A DNA stretch of 64,000 bases, from the NCBI GenBank assembly GCA_026707745.1, contig JAPOWG010000007.1:42588-106587 (forward strand), written 5' to 3'. A program made the position numbers and the translations under genes. The stretch comes from Chloroflexota bacterium (GTDB lineage: Bacteria; Chloroflexota; Anaerolineae; Aggregatilineales; Phototrophicaceae). Shown one piece after another: positions 26,943-34,859 of this stretch. Within the stretch, counting starts at the first letter, position 1, and every line of letters begins with the position of its first letter. The notes under the pieces were generated by a model. The model did no database searches, was not told where the DNA came from, and saw nothing but the letters and a program-made list of their open reading frames with translations.

Positions 26943-28004
26943 TCAAAGCATCGACTTGAATGGCAGATCGGGCTCGATCGCGAAAACGTCTTCGAAGCCA
27001 CGGCGATGGTTATAGATAAGCTTGTCTTTGTCCCTCGGGTAGACGTACTTCCCGCCGACTTGCCAAATGAACGGCTTAAACTTGTATTGCAGACGGTCTT
27101 TTCGCATTTGCCAAAGGAGCAGTATCTCGTTTGGATCCGCCTGAAAATTCGTCCAGATGTCATGATGTACCGGAATCACCACGTCGCAATTGAGGCATTC
27201 CGCCATACGCAGCAGATCTAGAGATCCCATTTTGTCGGTGATGCCTCGCGGATTGTCGCCAAAGTTGGCTAAGGCCACCTGAATCTCGTGATCGTTGCCA
27301 TGCTTGGCGAACCAGTTGGAGTAGTGCGAATCCGAGGCATGGTACAGGTTGCCCCCGCTCGTCTTGAAAAGGTAGTTGACGGCTCTTTCGTCCATTTCTT
27401 GCGGCAATTTGCCCTTTAAGATTTGCTCCGGCGGCGCTGTGACCAGTTCCGTACGATCAAATGAGTCCAGGACAACGATTTCGATGTCGCCCACAGTGAT
27501 CGTATCGCCCGGTACTACGACCTGACAGCGATCGCCGGGCACGCCCCAACTCATCCATATATCGACGCAAGTCCGCGGTCCAATGAATTGAACGGAGGCG
27601 TCACAATTCGCCATTACCGCCGCTGCGACGTACGGGTCAATATGGTCGCTATGATCATGAGTTGCCAGCACCGCGTCCACTTGTCGAATCGCGAAAGGAT
27701 CAATTGGCACGATTGCGTTGCGCAGGTTAGGCTGCGTGAGCCGTACACCGCTCGCGCGCTGATGTTGGTGTCTGTCACGCATCCATTTCTTGGCTTGGGT
27801 GCGCTTGCCCGATTGCACCCACAGATCAATACAGAGGTTCGTGTTTCCTTCGCTTTTGAGCCAGATGCCGCAACATCCAAGCCACCACATGGCGAAGCTG
27901 CCAGGCTCTACCACGTCCTGCTCGATCTCTTCGTTGAGCCAGGTTCCCCACTCGGGGAAGCAACTCAATATCCAGGATTCCCTTGTGATGTCCGCAACAT
28001 TCAT
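26943..28004 (-). CDS. ulaG: L-ascorbate-6-phosphate lactonase-like metallo-beta-lactamase-fold protein
   Basis: UlaG opens L-ascorbate 6-phosphate to 3-keto-L-gulonate 6-phosphate. The 353-residue length and the text match UlaG over its length: [43 protein letters not shown] (read in parts) with the metal motif H-x-H-x-[17 protein letters not shown] and [14 protein letters not shown]. It is the first gene of the leftward operon and faces the SorC regulator. Since no PTS component is seen, its substrate must be phosphorylated after uptake or come from another route. Confidence 0.92.
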   Translation of the reverse strand: MNVADITRESWILSCFPEWGTWLNEEIEQDVVEPGSFAMWWLGCCGIWLKSEGNTNLCIDLWVQSGKRTQAKKWMRDRHQHQRASGVRLTQPNLRNAIVPIDPFAIRQVDAVLATHDHSDHIDPYVAAAVMANCDASVQFIGPRTCVDIWMSWGVPGDRCQVVVPGDTITVGDIEIVVLDSFDRTELVTAPPEQILKGKLPQEMDERAVNYLFKTSGGNLYHASDSHYSNWFAKHGNDHEIQVALANFGDNPRGITDKMGSLDLLRMAECLNCDVVIPVHHDIWTNFQADPNEILLLWQMRKDRLQYKFKPFIWQVGGKYVYPRDKDKLIYNHRRGFEDVFAIEPDLPFKSML

Positions 28005-28084
28005 CGGTTCGTCTTCACCTCAAAACCGCCAACCAGCGGGCAGGCGCCAGCAGAAAATGAGTAGTCATTCAATTCAATCCTAAT

Positions 28085-28132
28085 GCAAGTTGAGAAATCA
28101 TGTGTATAATTGAGAATATGTGCAAAACTTGC
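28085..28132. promoter_or_regulatory. Candidate SorC-type operator and promoter region
   Basis: Inverted repeat GCAAGTT (28085-28091) and AACTTGC (28126-28132) frames two direct repeats, TTGAGAAATCATGTG (28090-28104) and TTGAGAATATGTG (28110-28122), exactly 20 bases apart. TATAAT at 28105-28110 lies between them. It sits in the 199-base gap between ulaG and the divergent regulator, so it could control both. Confidence 0.6.
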
Positions 28133-28203
28133 TGGATTTTAGGACATGTTAATGAGATTTTAAGAAAAACACTGGATTCAGTCCAATAGATGCACAGTTT
28201 TTC

Positions 28204-29196
28204 ATGAGAGAATGGACTCCGATGGATACCGAACTTGAAGTGCCGCAACGCGAAGTATTGATCGAGGTAGCTCGTCTTTATTATGAGCAACATCTTACAC
28301 AGACCGTAATCGGCCAAAAGTATAATCTGTCTCGGTCAACGGTGTCTCGGATGTTGCAGCGCGCTCGTGATCTGGGCATTGTTACGATTACGGTCAATTA
28401 CGAGGTAGCCCGCAACTACCATGTGGAAGAATCTCTGCGCAAAGCCTTTGGATTGCGCGAAGTACGCGCCTTGCGCAGTCGGGATCGCTCACCGGAGGCC
28501 ATTCGTATCGGCCTTGGTCAGCTCGCTGCTCATTTGCTTCGCGAATGCATGGTTGACTGTGACATTTTGGGCGTATCATATGGCAGGTCCATCGCAATGA
28601 CGGTAGAACAAGTGTTTCCGATACCGCAGAACGGACTAACCGTTGTACCTGTTATCGGCGCCTTGGGATCTGACAATCCTCTCATTGAAGGCATAGACTT
28701 GACCCGGCAACTTGCAACAAAACTTGGCGCCCGATATCGTTACTTGCATGCGCCGCTGCTGGTCGAAGACAGTCGAACCCGAGATTTGTTAATGCAAGAG
28801 CCAACCGTAAACGATGTGCTGAAAATAGCTGCAAACTCCGACTGTGTATTGATCGGCATCGGATCATTACAGTCCGAATCATCGGGAATTATCTGGACCG
28901 GGTATATCAACAGAAAAGAACGCGACTGGCTGCATAATATAGGGGTCGTTGGTCATATGTGCGCGCAATTCTTTAACGTGGAGGGTCAAGTGTTGGACAT
29001 CGGTCTCAATCGGCGCTCCATCAGTATCGGTCTTGACGCGCTTACGAAAATCAAGAATGTGATTGCCGTTGCGGGTACCACAGATAAAGCAAGCGCCATT
29101 CTTGGGGCATTGAACGGAGGATACATCGACTCCCTTGTTACCGACGACCGGGCTGCACAGTTGGTTATGAGCTTGGCAAAACAGAATCGAGCATGA
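28204..29196 (+). CDS. SorC/DeoR-superfamily sugar-responsive transcriptional regulator
   Basis: A 330-residue SorC-family regulator. The N-terminal helix-turn-helix is at about residues 33-57 (QTVIGQKYNLSRSTVSRMLQ). The C-terminal sugar-phosphate-binding domain has ILGVSYGRSIAMTVEQ, VVPVIGAL, DCVLIGIGSLQ and AVAGTTDKASAILGALNGG typical of SorC effector domains. It is divergent from the ulaG operon and probably senses a phosphorylated pathway intermediate. Start at 28204 is the first ATG; a second lies at 28222. Confidence 0.9.
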   Translation: MREWTPMDTELEVPQREVLIEVARLYYEQHLTQTVIGQKYNLSRSTVSRMLQRARDLGIVTITVNYEVARNYHVEESLRKAFGLREVRALRSRDRSPEAIRIGLGQLAAHLLRECMVDCDILGVSYGRSIAMTVEQVFPIPQNGLTVVPVIGALGSDNPLIEGIDLTRQLATKLGARYRYLHAPLLVEDSRTRDLLMQEPTVNDVLKIAANSDCVLIGIGSLQSESSGIIWTGYINRKERDWLHNIGVVGHMCAQFFNVEGQVLDIGLNRRSISIGLDALTKIKNVIAVAGTTDKASAILGALNGGYIDSLVTDDRAAQLVMSLAKQNRA

Positions 29197-29402
29197 TCCC
29201 CGGCGCCCTCGGTCGTGTTTTGATCCATGAGTTGCACTTTGGCTTGAGGCCTGCATGCGTTCGAAACATGGAGAGTCAGTAATTAACCCTATAGAAACGG
29301 ATGTATAAAGAGTTAAATATGGATCGCCGTTTTTATCCGCCAGTCTGATACATGATCCCATGTTCTTGGAGATGCTGAATCGACAACGAGAGACCATCGC
29401 GG

Positions 29403-30020
29403 ATGAGCGCTAGCTACTTGATCCCGGCCGAGCGGGTTCAAACAGAGATCGTCATCAAGAAATCGCGGTTCATTTCCACCGTACAACTGGCGGCATCGGT
29501 GCAAGAGGCTCGTGCTGTCATCGCTGGCCTGCGCGAGGAAATGCCGGATGCGAATCACCATGTTTATGCTTTTCGCGTCGGCTTCGGGAAGTCGGTGACG
29601 GAAGGAATGAGCGACGATGGCGAACCGACGGGCACGTCCGGCCCGCCTACTCTTGCGGTGGTCCGCGGTTCGGGCATTGGAGACATCGCCTTGGTAACGG
29701 CACGCTACTTTGGCGGTACCAAGCTTGGGACTGGCGGATTGGTCCGCGCGTATACCGAGTCCGCGCAAGAAGCGCTGTCAATGTTGAAAACGGAACTTAA
29801 GGTCGAGAAACGAGAGCTCGGCTTAGAGATGCCCTATTCGCTATACAATATTGTTAAGAGGCTGATCGCGACTTACCGTGGAGATATCCAGGAAGAAGAA
29901 TTTGCGGCCCAGGTTCTAATTATAGTGAGATTCGCCGCGGATGATCTGGAGGCTTTTTCCGCAGATCTGCAAGAGCGCACCTCGGCCCAGGTTTCAGTAG
30001 TTGACTTATCGCAGCTTTAG
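29403..30020 (+). CDS. YigZ/IMPACT family protein
   Basis: A 205-residue protein of the YigZ (UPF0029/IMPACT) family. The N-terminal domain shows KKSRFISTV, ANHHVYAFRVG, DDGEPTGTSGPP and ALVTARYFGGTKLGTGGLVRAY (read in parts), the family signature. The C-terminal ferredoxin-like domain follows. The cellular role is not settled; eukaryotic IMPACT affects translation control. It overlaps the convergent TPR gene by four bases. Confidence 0.92.
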   Translation: MSASYLIPAERVQTEIVIKKSRFISTVQLAASVQEARAVIAGLREEMPDANHHVYAFRVGFGKSVTEGMSDDGEPTGTSGPPTLAVVRGSGIGDIALVTARYFGGTKLGTGGLVRAYTESAQEALSMLKTELKVEKRELGLEMPYSLYNIVKRLIATYRGDIQEEEFAAQVLIIVRFAADDLEAFSADLQERTSAQVSVVDLSQL

Positions 30021-32035
30021 CTTGGCATGCTCGCAGCGATGAAGCGCCTTAATTGCATTAGCGCGCCATGTGATGGCGCGATACTTTCCGCCCGCTCGAC
30101 AAACTGTTTCGCATCGTCTAGTTGATCATTCTCAATCAGATAGCTGGCAGTCTGCGCCAACAAGGAAACATCGTTTGGGAATTCGGAGATTCCGGCGTTC
30201 AGCGTCAATATGGCTTCGTCGCGCATCATGCGTGTCCACTGGATCTGCGCCATACTCAAGACGATGCGAGGATGATTTCCGGCTCGATTCTTTGCTTCGG
30301 TTAGTACCTCAATGGCGCTGTCATTATCTTGCCAGTTCAAATAGCAGCGCGACAATGTGACATAGAGATCTATCAATCTCGGTGCGATTTCAATAGCTTC
30401 TTCCAGCAGTTCCACGTCGCTTTCGCGAATGGACCGCTTCGCGTTTAGCAATACCTTGATCTCGGCGAAACTCCCCTCAAAACCCGGCCGATCGGCAGAA
30501 AGTTCTAGCCTCTGCAATTCCAGTTCCAATTCCTCATCAACAATTTCTGTAACGCGTCGGCATTCTTGCAATTGTTGCTTGGCCATTTGGGAGTTGTTGT
30601 CGACGATGGCTAGCTGTGCCAAATTAGCATATAGGTATGGATTTCTAACGGACTCGACTATCGCGTTCTGCAAAATCTTATATGCCGGCGTCAATGATTC
30701 GGTATCGGCCAATCTTTCGATGATCTCGCCTACGTACGTAGAGTTCTCATCACGTTTGACCAATTGCTCGAAGTAGTCCCACAACTCAACGTCTTCAACA
30801 TCAATCATGTACATCAGCGCCAGTTGCAGCGCCTGTAGATTGTTTGGCTGCGAGTCCAACAACGTCTTTAACGCGCCAATAATTTCGCTGGGAATCTGTT
30901 CACTTTCGTCGATGTCGTCGGGGTCAATCAGCAGCACATCTTCGATCAACCAGTTGTTCGCCTCGGATATAATTAGAAGCTCGGCATATTTCCAGTACAG
31001 CGCAGGATGCTCAATACCGGTTTCCAACGCTCGTTGGCAAGCGTCGATCGCCTCCGATGAACGTCCGGCGCTGAGGTAAATCTCGACCAATGCATACCAT
31101 ACGCTTGGCTCCGCACTGTTTGCCGCTAGCTCCTCAAGCGCCGTCAGCGCTGGATCGACGTAACCCAATCTGCTTAATCCCAGGGCAGCTAGCGCCCGGC
31201 CTTGTGCGGCCGCGCCTTCGTTCCCAAAAGTACCGTCGATAAGAGGGACGATCACCTCTCCCAGCTCCTCCAGGCCCAATTGCATGATCTGTTGGCAGGT
31301 CATTCCGAGACACCAAAAAGCGAAAGCAGTTCCAATTTCGCGGCAGATCTCGGCGAGGGACAGGAATTGTGACTCGATTTCATCGGCAGGCCACTCGACG
31401 CCCCAGTGGCTCAGATAGAGGTCCAGATTCCAAGCGAACAGGTCTTCGATCATGCGTTGAAGAACAGCGGACTTCTGTTCGAACTTGGGATAATCAATCA
31501 CCAGATGAAGCGGCTCTTGGTCAAACAGATTCAAGACAAGTTCCGTGGCAACTGTCGGCAAAGACTCTATGAGTTCCGGAACACTCTGATAATTGAATGT
31601 AAGAACAGAGTCTATTTCCACATTGACCATGCTCGCGTCGACGTGGAGTTGCAGTTGCGCTGCTGCCTCGTGAAAAGTTGCGGATCCATACAGCACTAAA
31701 TTGTCGTCAAGCCCCTCCAGTTCCCAGTCAGCTGGTAAGAACTGATAATCTTCGCTGGTGATGTCGCTATCATCTTCGTCCGCTTCGATCTTGACAAAGC
31801 AACGATATACTTTTATGTCCGGCCATTGCTCCAGCAAGTAGCAGAGACAGGATGCGATGCCCATCGCAAGGTCGGGCATTGTGTCGCTGACAATCGGATA
31901 GACGGCGATGCGAAAGAGATCTTCTGTACTAATGGTGTCGGACAAGATGGCAGTGCTGCCAAATATCGAGGAGGCCGAGGGACCGGGGACAGCGCGCTTG
32001 CCTATTGATTTCATTCTCTCCGCTGCGTTTAACAT
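30017..32035 (-). CDS. Acidic TPR-repeat protein
   Basis: A 672-residue soluble, acidic protein without signal or membrane segments. The N-terminal part (about 1-230) is not recognised. From about residue 270 on, several tetratricopeptide-like units can be seen, for example PSVWYALVEIYLSAGRSSEA, PRLIDLYVTLSRCYLNWQDN and DVSLLAQTASYLIENDQLDD. It is probably a protein-interaction scaffold in the cytoplasm. The start at 32035 lacks a clear ribosome site; ATG 32014 is an alternative. No function can be given. Confidence 0.7.
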   Translation of the reverse strand: MLNAAERMKSIGKRAVPGPSASSIFGSTAILSDTISTEDLFRIAVYPIVSDTMPDLAMGIASCLCYLLEQWPDIKVYRCFVKIEADEDDSDITSEDYQFLPADWELEGLDDNLVLYGSATFHEAAAQLQLHVDASMVNVEIDSVLTFNYQSVPELIESLPTVATELVLNLFDQEPLHLVIDYPKFEQKSAVLQRMIEDLFAWNLDLYLSHWGVEWPADEIESQFLSLAEICREIGTAFAFWCLGMTCQQIMQLGLEELGEVIVPLIDGTFGNEGAAAQGRALAALGLSRLGYVDPALTALEELAANSAEPSVWYALVEIYLSAGRSSEAIDACQRALETGIEHPALYWKYAELLIISEANNWLIEDVLLIDPDDIDESEQIPSEIIGALKTLLDSQPNNLQALQLALMYMIDVEDVELWDYFEQLVKRDENSTYVGEIIERLADTESLTPAYKILQNAIVESVRNPYLYANLAQLAIVDNNSQMAKQQLQECRRVTEIVDEELELELQRLELSADRPGFEGSFAEIKVLLNAKRSIRESDVELLEEAIEIAPRLIDLYVTLSRCYLNWQDNDSAIEVLTEAKNRAGNHPRIVLSMAQIQWTRMMRDEAILTLNAGISEFPNDVSLLAQTASYLIENDQLDDAKQFVERAESIAPSHGALMQLRRFIAASMPS

Positions 32036-32055
32036 ATGTTATGCCCAAAGAAATA

Positions 32056-32077
32056 CACCCCACCGGACGATGGGGTG
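32056..32077 (-). terminator. Terminator after the SH3b protein gene
   Basis: On the minus strand a 7-bp stem CACCCCA/TGGGGTG with an 8-base loop is followed by TATTTCTTT. It starts about 40 bases after the stop at 32118. The T-tract is interrupted, so efficiency is uncertain. Confidence 0.55.
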
Positions 32078-32117
32078 CATTCTACGCTTATTCTTATAGT
32101 TCAACCAGAATCGTCGG

Positions 32118-33203
32118 CTACTGGACTACAGATACTCGGCTGAAGTCGCCGCGGAACACCACGTAATCGTTGTTGAGCCAGCCCTGTCCAAAACTGCCTT
32201 CGACCAAGTACCAATGACGACCACGAGAAAGCCCCAGCACTGCCAATTGTGATCCGCCGGGAACGCTGGTGATTATGTCGTAGTTGGCACCTGGACCAGT
32301 ACGGATGTTCAGTCGATGTGTGTTCACCACACAACGCGGGGTCGGTCCCGACAGCGCGGGTGATGGCGGGTCGAGCAAGGTACGGGAACGCAAACTTGCG
32401 AAATTGCCGCGGGTCACCGTGTAATACGAATTGACCCATCCCGGACCTGCCGGGGTGTTCACTTCGTACCACAAGTTGTCGCTGCCAATCGAGATGACCG
32501 GCAGTTTGGTACCTCCTGCCACAGTCGTAATGATGCCGTGGCCAACGCCCGGACCGCTCCTGACATTCAGGTAACCGGTATTCACAACCAAGTGAGGCGT
32601 GCCGGGAGCGATCGTCGGCTCGTCTGCTGGCCTGCCGATCCTCGGTATGCCAGAGAATGCGCCGCGAGGAATAGTATAGTGAGAATTGACCCAGCCGCTT
32701 CCCAGGGGGCTGTTCACTTGATACCACAACCCGCCGCTATCAATTGCGATAACCGGCAGCTTGGTACCCCCGGGCACGTTGCCGATAGCCTGGTGACCTA
32801 CGCCGGGACCGCTTCTTACATTTAAATACCCGGTATTGACGACCAAATGCGCTTGACCCGGCGCTATCGCGGGTCCACCGGCCGTACTTGAATTGAGGAT
32901 TGGGACGCCAGAAAAATTGCCCCGGTCAACCGCATAATGCGAATTGACCCAGCCGGTCCCTGCCGGGCTGGATACCTGGAACCAGAGTCTCCCGCTGTCA
33001 ATACCCGTCACAGGCAGCTCTGTACCCCCTGGAACCGAAGTAATGATGTGATAGCCGACCCCTGGACCGCTACGAACATTTAGGCGGTGCGTGTTGACCA
33101 CCAAATGTGGTGATTGCGCAAAGCCCGTTATCGGAAATGTCGCTAGCAAAAGCAAAACGACCAACAAGACCAAACCTAAACGACAACTATAGCAGGATTT
33201 CAT
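32118..33203 (-). CDS. Secreted protein with four SH3b repeats
   Basis: The ATG at 33203 has a strong GGGGGGAGGGG site and opens a signal peptide (about residues 1-30, LVLLVVLLLLATFPITGFAQ); the longer frame to 33335 is not needed. The mature protein is four bacterial SH3 domains of about 82 residues each, with cores LNVRSGPGVGYH, LNVRSGPGVGHQ, LNVRSGPGVGHG and LNIRTGPGANYD. Each domain ends in GWVNSHY-like text. SH3b domains bind peptidoglycan cross-bridges or other wall ligands. No catalytic domain is attached. Confidence 0.85.
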   Translation of the reverse strand: MKSCYSCRLGLVLLVVLLLLATFPITGFAQSPHLVVNTHRLNVRSGPGVGYHIITSVPGGTELPVTGIDSGRLWFQVSSPAGTGWVNSHYAVDRGNFSGVPILNSSTAGGPAIAPGQAHLVVNTGYLNVRSGPGVGHQAIGNVPGGTKLPVIAIDSGGLWYQVNSPLGSGWVNSHYTIPRGAFSGIPRIGRPADEPTIAPGTPHLVVNTGYLNVRSGPGVGHGIITTVAGGTKLPVISIGSDNLWYEVNTPAGPGWVNSYYTVTRGNFASLRSRTLLDPPSPALSGPTPRCVVNTHRLNIRTGPGANYDIITSVPGGSQLAVLGLSRGRHWYLVEGSFGQGWLNNDYVVFRGDFSRVSVVQ

Positions 33204-33338
33204 ACCCCTCCCCCCATATACAATAACTTGTCTCAGTTGGACAAGATCGGCGAAATATTTCAGCGTGTTTAGCGATTTCAGTATATGTTCAGGGTTAATT
33301 TCGCGCAAACGAATAAACACTGAATTAACGGGCAATTC

Positions 33339-33366
33339 CTCATGACGGTAACTTTGGCGTCATGAG
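33339..33366. promoter_or_regulatory. Candidate operator: 9-bp perfect inverted repeat
   Basis: CTCATGACG (33339-33347) and CGTCATGAG (33358-33366) are separated by 10 bases, so half-site centres are about two helical turns apart. It lies 136 bases upstream of the SH3b start and about 130 bases upstream of the IscA-type promoter. Confidence 0.45.
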
Positions 33367-33498
33367 TGTCGAAAATAATAGATATAGAATACTTGCCGGA
33401 CTCACAAGTTCGCGCTTGCCGAGGTGTTTTGAGAGAGGAATTTGTCAGGAATGGTGTGAAAAACAGAAGCAATTCTATAGGGATGAGCCTATGCGAAA

Positions 33499-33527
33499 TT
33501 GACAGCTTTTATGAGCTATGTTAAACT
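33499..33527 (+). promoter_or_regulatory. Promoter of the IscA-type gene
   Basis: TTGACA (33499-33504), 17-base spacer, TAAACT (33522-33527), followed 33 bases later by the ATG at 33561 with GAGGAGA as ribosome site. Confidence 0.6.
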
Positions 33528-33560
33528 AACGGCGGATCTGGTACAGGGAGAGGAGAGACC

Positions 33561-33986
33561 ATGGCGCTCGCTCAGCAAACGCAGACAGCAGTTCAAGTGG
33601 ACAGTTCCGTATTGACGGTAACGCCGGCGGCCGTCACTATCATAAAGGATTTGCTGGAACAGCGCGAGATTCCCGAGCACGCATTGCGCGTCTTCGTCAC
33701 AGGCGGAGGTTGCTCGGGCATGCAATACGGCATGGCGTTTCAGGAATCTGCCGAGGCAGGTGATACTGTGGTATCAGCCGGTGGTGTACGCCTGCTAATA
33801 GATCCAACTAGTATGATGTATCTGCGTGGAGCGACGATCGATTACGTCGATACCCTGATCGGCGGGGGCTTTCGCATCGACAATCCTAACGCCGTTTCCA
33901 GTTGCGGCTGTGGACACTCTTTCAAGTCCTCTGATGACCAAAGCGGCGCAGCCACCGATGGTTGCGGCACCTGCAGCAGCTACTAG
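33561..33986 (+). CDS. IscA/ErpA-family iron-sulfur cluster carrier
   Basis: A-type carrier that holds and delivers Fe-S clusters in the cytoplasm. The three ligand Cys are present: GGGCSGMQYGMAF and SSCGCGHSF. The HesB-like core is preceded by about 18 residues and followed by a tail with a further CGTC pair (GCGTCSSY), which is longer than in E. coli ErpA. At 141 residues it is slightly long. It is a stand-alone gene here with its own promoter. Confidence 0.93.
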   Translation: MALAQQTQTAVQVDSSVLTVTPAAVTIIKDLLEQREIPEHALRVFVTGGGCSGMQYGMAFQESAEAGDTVVSAGGVRLLIDPTSMMYLRGATIDYVDTLIGGGFRIDNPNAVSSCGCGHSFKSSDDQSGAATDGCGTCSSY

Positions 33987-34066
33987 AATAGCCATTGATT
34001 TCGCAATACGCTGCAAAACTGCCTTACCATTCGGCGGTTGTATATTAGCTTGCCTGCAACTGAGAC

Positions 34067-34834
34067 TCACTGACGGATCAAGTTGATTAGCAGACCGACC
34101 AGGCCGAATCCAGCGAGCATTACGATCGGAAACAAGGGCGGGAATTCCGAGCGACGATTGGGGTCTGCGCGGACTTCGTTTTGCGTTGGCTGATCACTGC
34201 TGCCAGTTGGGATGATAGATGGCAAATCTGGAGGACGCGTAAAGGTTGGCAAGGGAGACGCCCTTCTCTCGGTCTCTGAACGACCTGCTGCCCCATCTTC
34301 CGTGGAGATAACTAAAACGCGCGAATCTTCGCCTGATTCCGCGGCTGCCCCACTGCCCTCTGCTTCAAGGCTGTTATCGTCGCCTGGAATGACGCTAATA
34401 TCCGCAAAATTGTCCACAATTTGAATGTTATCCAGATCACCTGTTACCTCTACCAATTCTCCGTAAACCCACGCTCTGCCGTTTGGAGAGGGCTCGTAGC
34501 TTAATTCGTACCACTGAAAATAACGACGCAGGGCCGGATATAGGGTGCCGAAGGAAATCGTCCCCAGAACTTCGCTCTCCAGATCAGGAGCAGCGCGAAC
34601 GTTGATATTGCCGGCGGTCACGGGCGCCTGTAGGAAGGTCGGGCCCGGCAAAGTCGCTGTCGGAAGGCTAGTAACTGTTGGAGGGAACGGCTGAACACCT
34701 GGTGGTGTTGCGGTCACAAGCCTGACGGTAATGGGTGTGGCGGTTCGTTGTGCCTGCGCGCCCACGACAATATTTGGCGCCGCCAGGATCCAGATCACCA
34801 CTGTCGAGCTCAGGAACCAAAGCAATTCATACAT
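34067..34834 (-). CDS. Secreted SH3b-like protein with C-terminal membrane anchor
   Basis: A 255-residue envelope protein. A signal peptide (about 1-26, ends VVGAQAQ) is followed by a Thr/Pro linker. Next is one SH3b-like domain (about 73-135, GNINVRAAPDLESEVLGTIS). A long acidic, then Ser/Pro-rich spacer follows. The C-terminal transmembrane helix (about 234-252, LFPIVMLAGFGLVGLLINLI) ends in RQ. The topology puts the SH3b domain outside, anchored to the membrane. It is 25 bases downstream of the LysM/M23 gene, likely in one operon. Confidence 0.75.
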   Translation of the reverse strand: MYELLWFLSSTVVIWILAAPNIVVGAQAQRTATPITVRLVTATPPGVQPFPPTVTSLPTATLPGPTFLQAPVTAGNINVRAAPDLESEVLGTISFGTLYPALRRYFQWYELSYEPSPNGRAWVYGELVEVTGDLDNIQIVDNFADISVIPGDDNSLEAEGSGAAAESGEDSRVLVISTEDGAAGRSETERRASPLPTFTRPPDLPSIIPTGSSDQPTQNEVRADPNRRSEFPPLFPIVMLAGFGLVGLLINLIRQ

Positions 34835-34859
34835 CTTTATTATTCAGGTCCTTAGCTCG

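Larger units (their letters stand above)
33204..33560. other. 357-base divergent intergenic region
   Basis: Separates the leftward SH3b gene from the rightward IscA-type gene. It holds the 9-bp inverted repeat at 33339-33366 and the rightward promoter at 33499-33527. I see no RNA gene or coding ORF. Confidence 0.5.

Noticed and set aside
21013..29196. Transfer of the ascorbate-type operon on a mobile element
   Set aside because: No integrase, transposase, flanking repeat or clear shift in base composition was seen; tRNA-Glu lies next to it but no attachment-site duplicate was found.
32160..33120. Regularly spaced repeats that could suggest a CRISPR-like array
   Set aside because: The repeats are about 245 bases and are in-frame SH3b domains.
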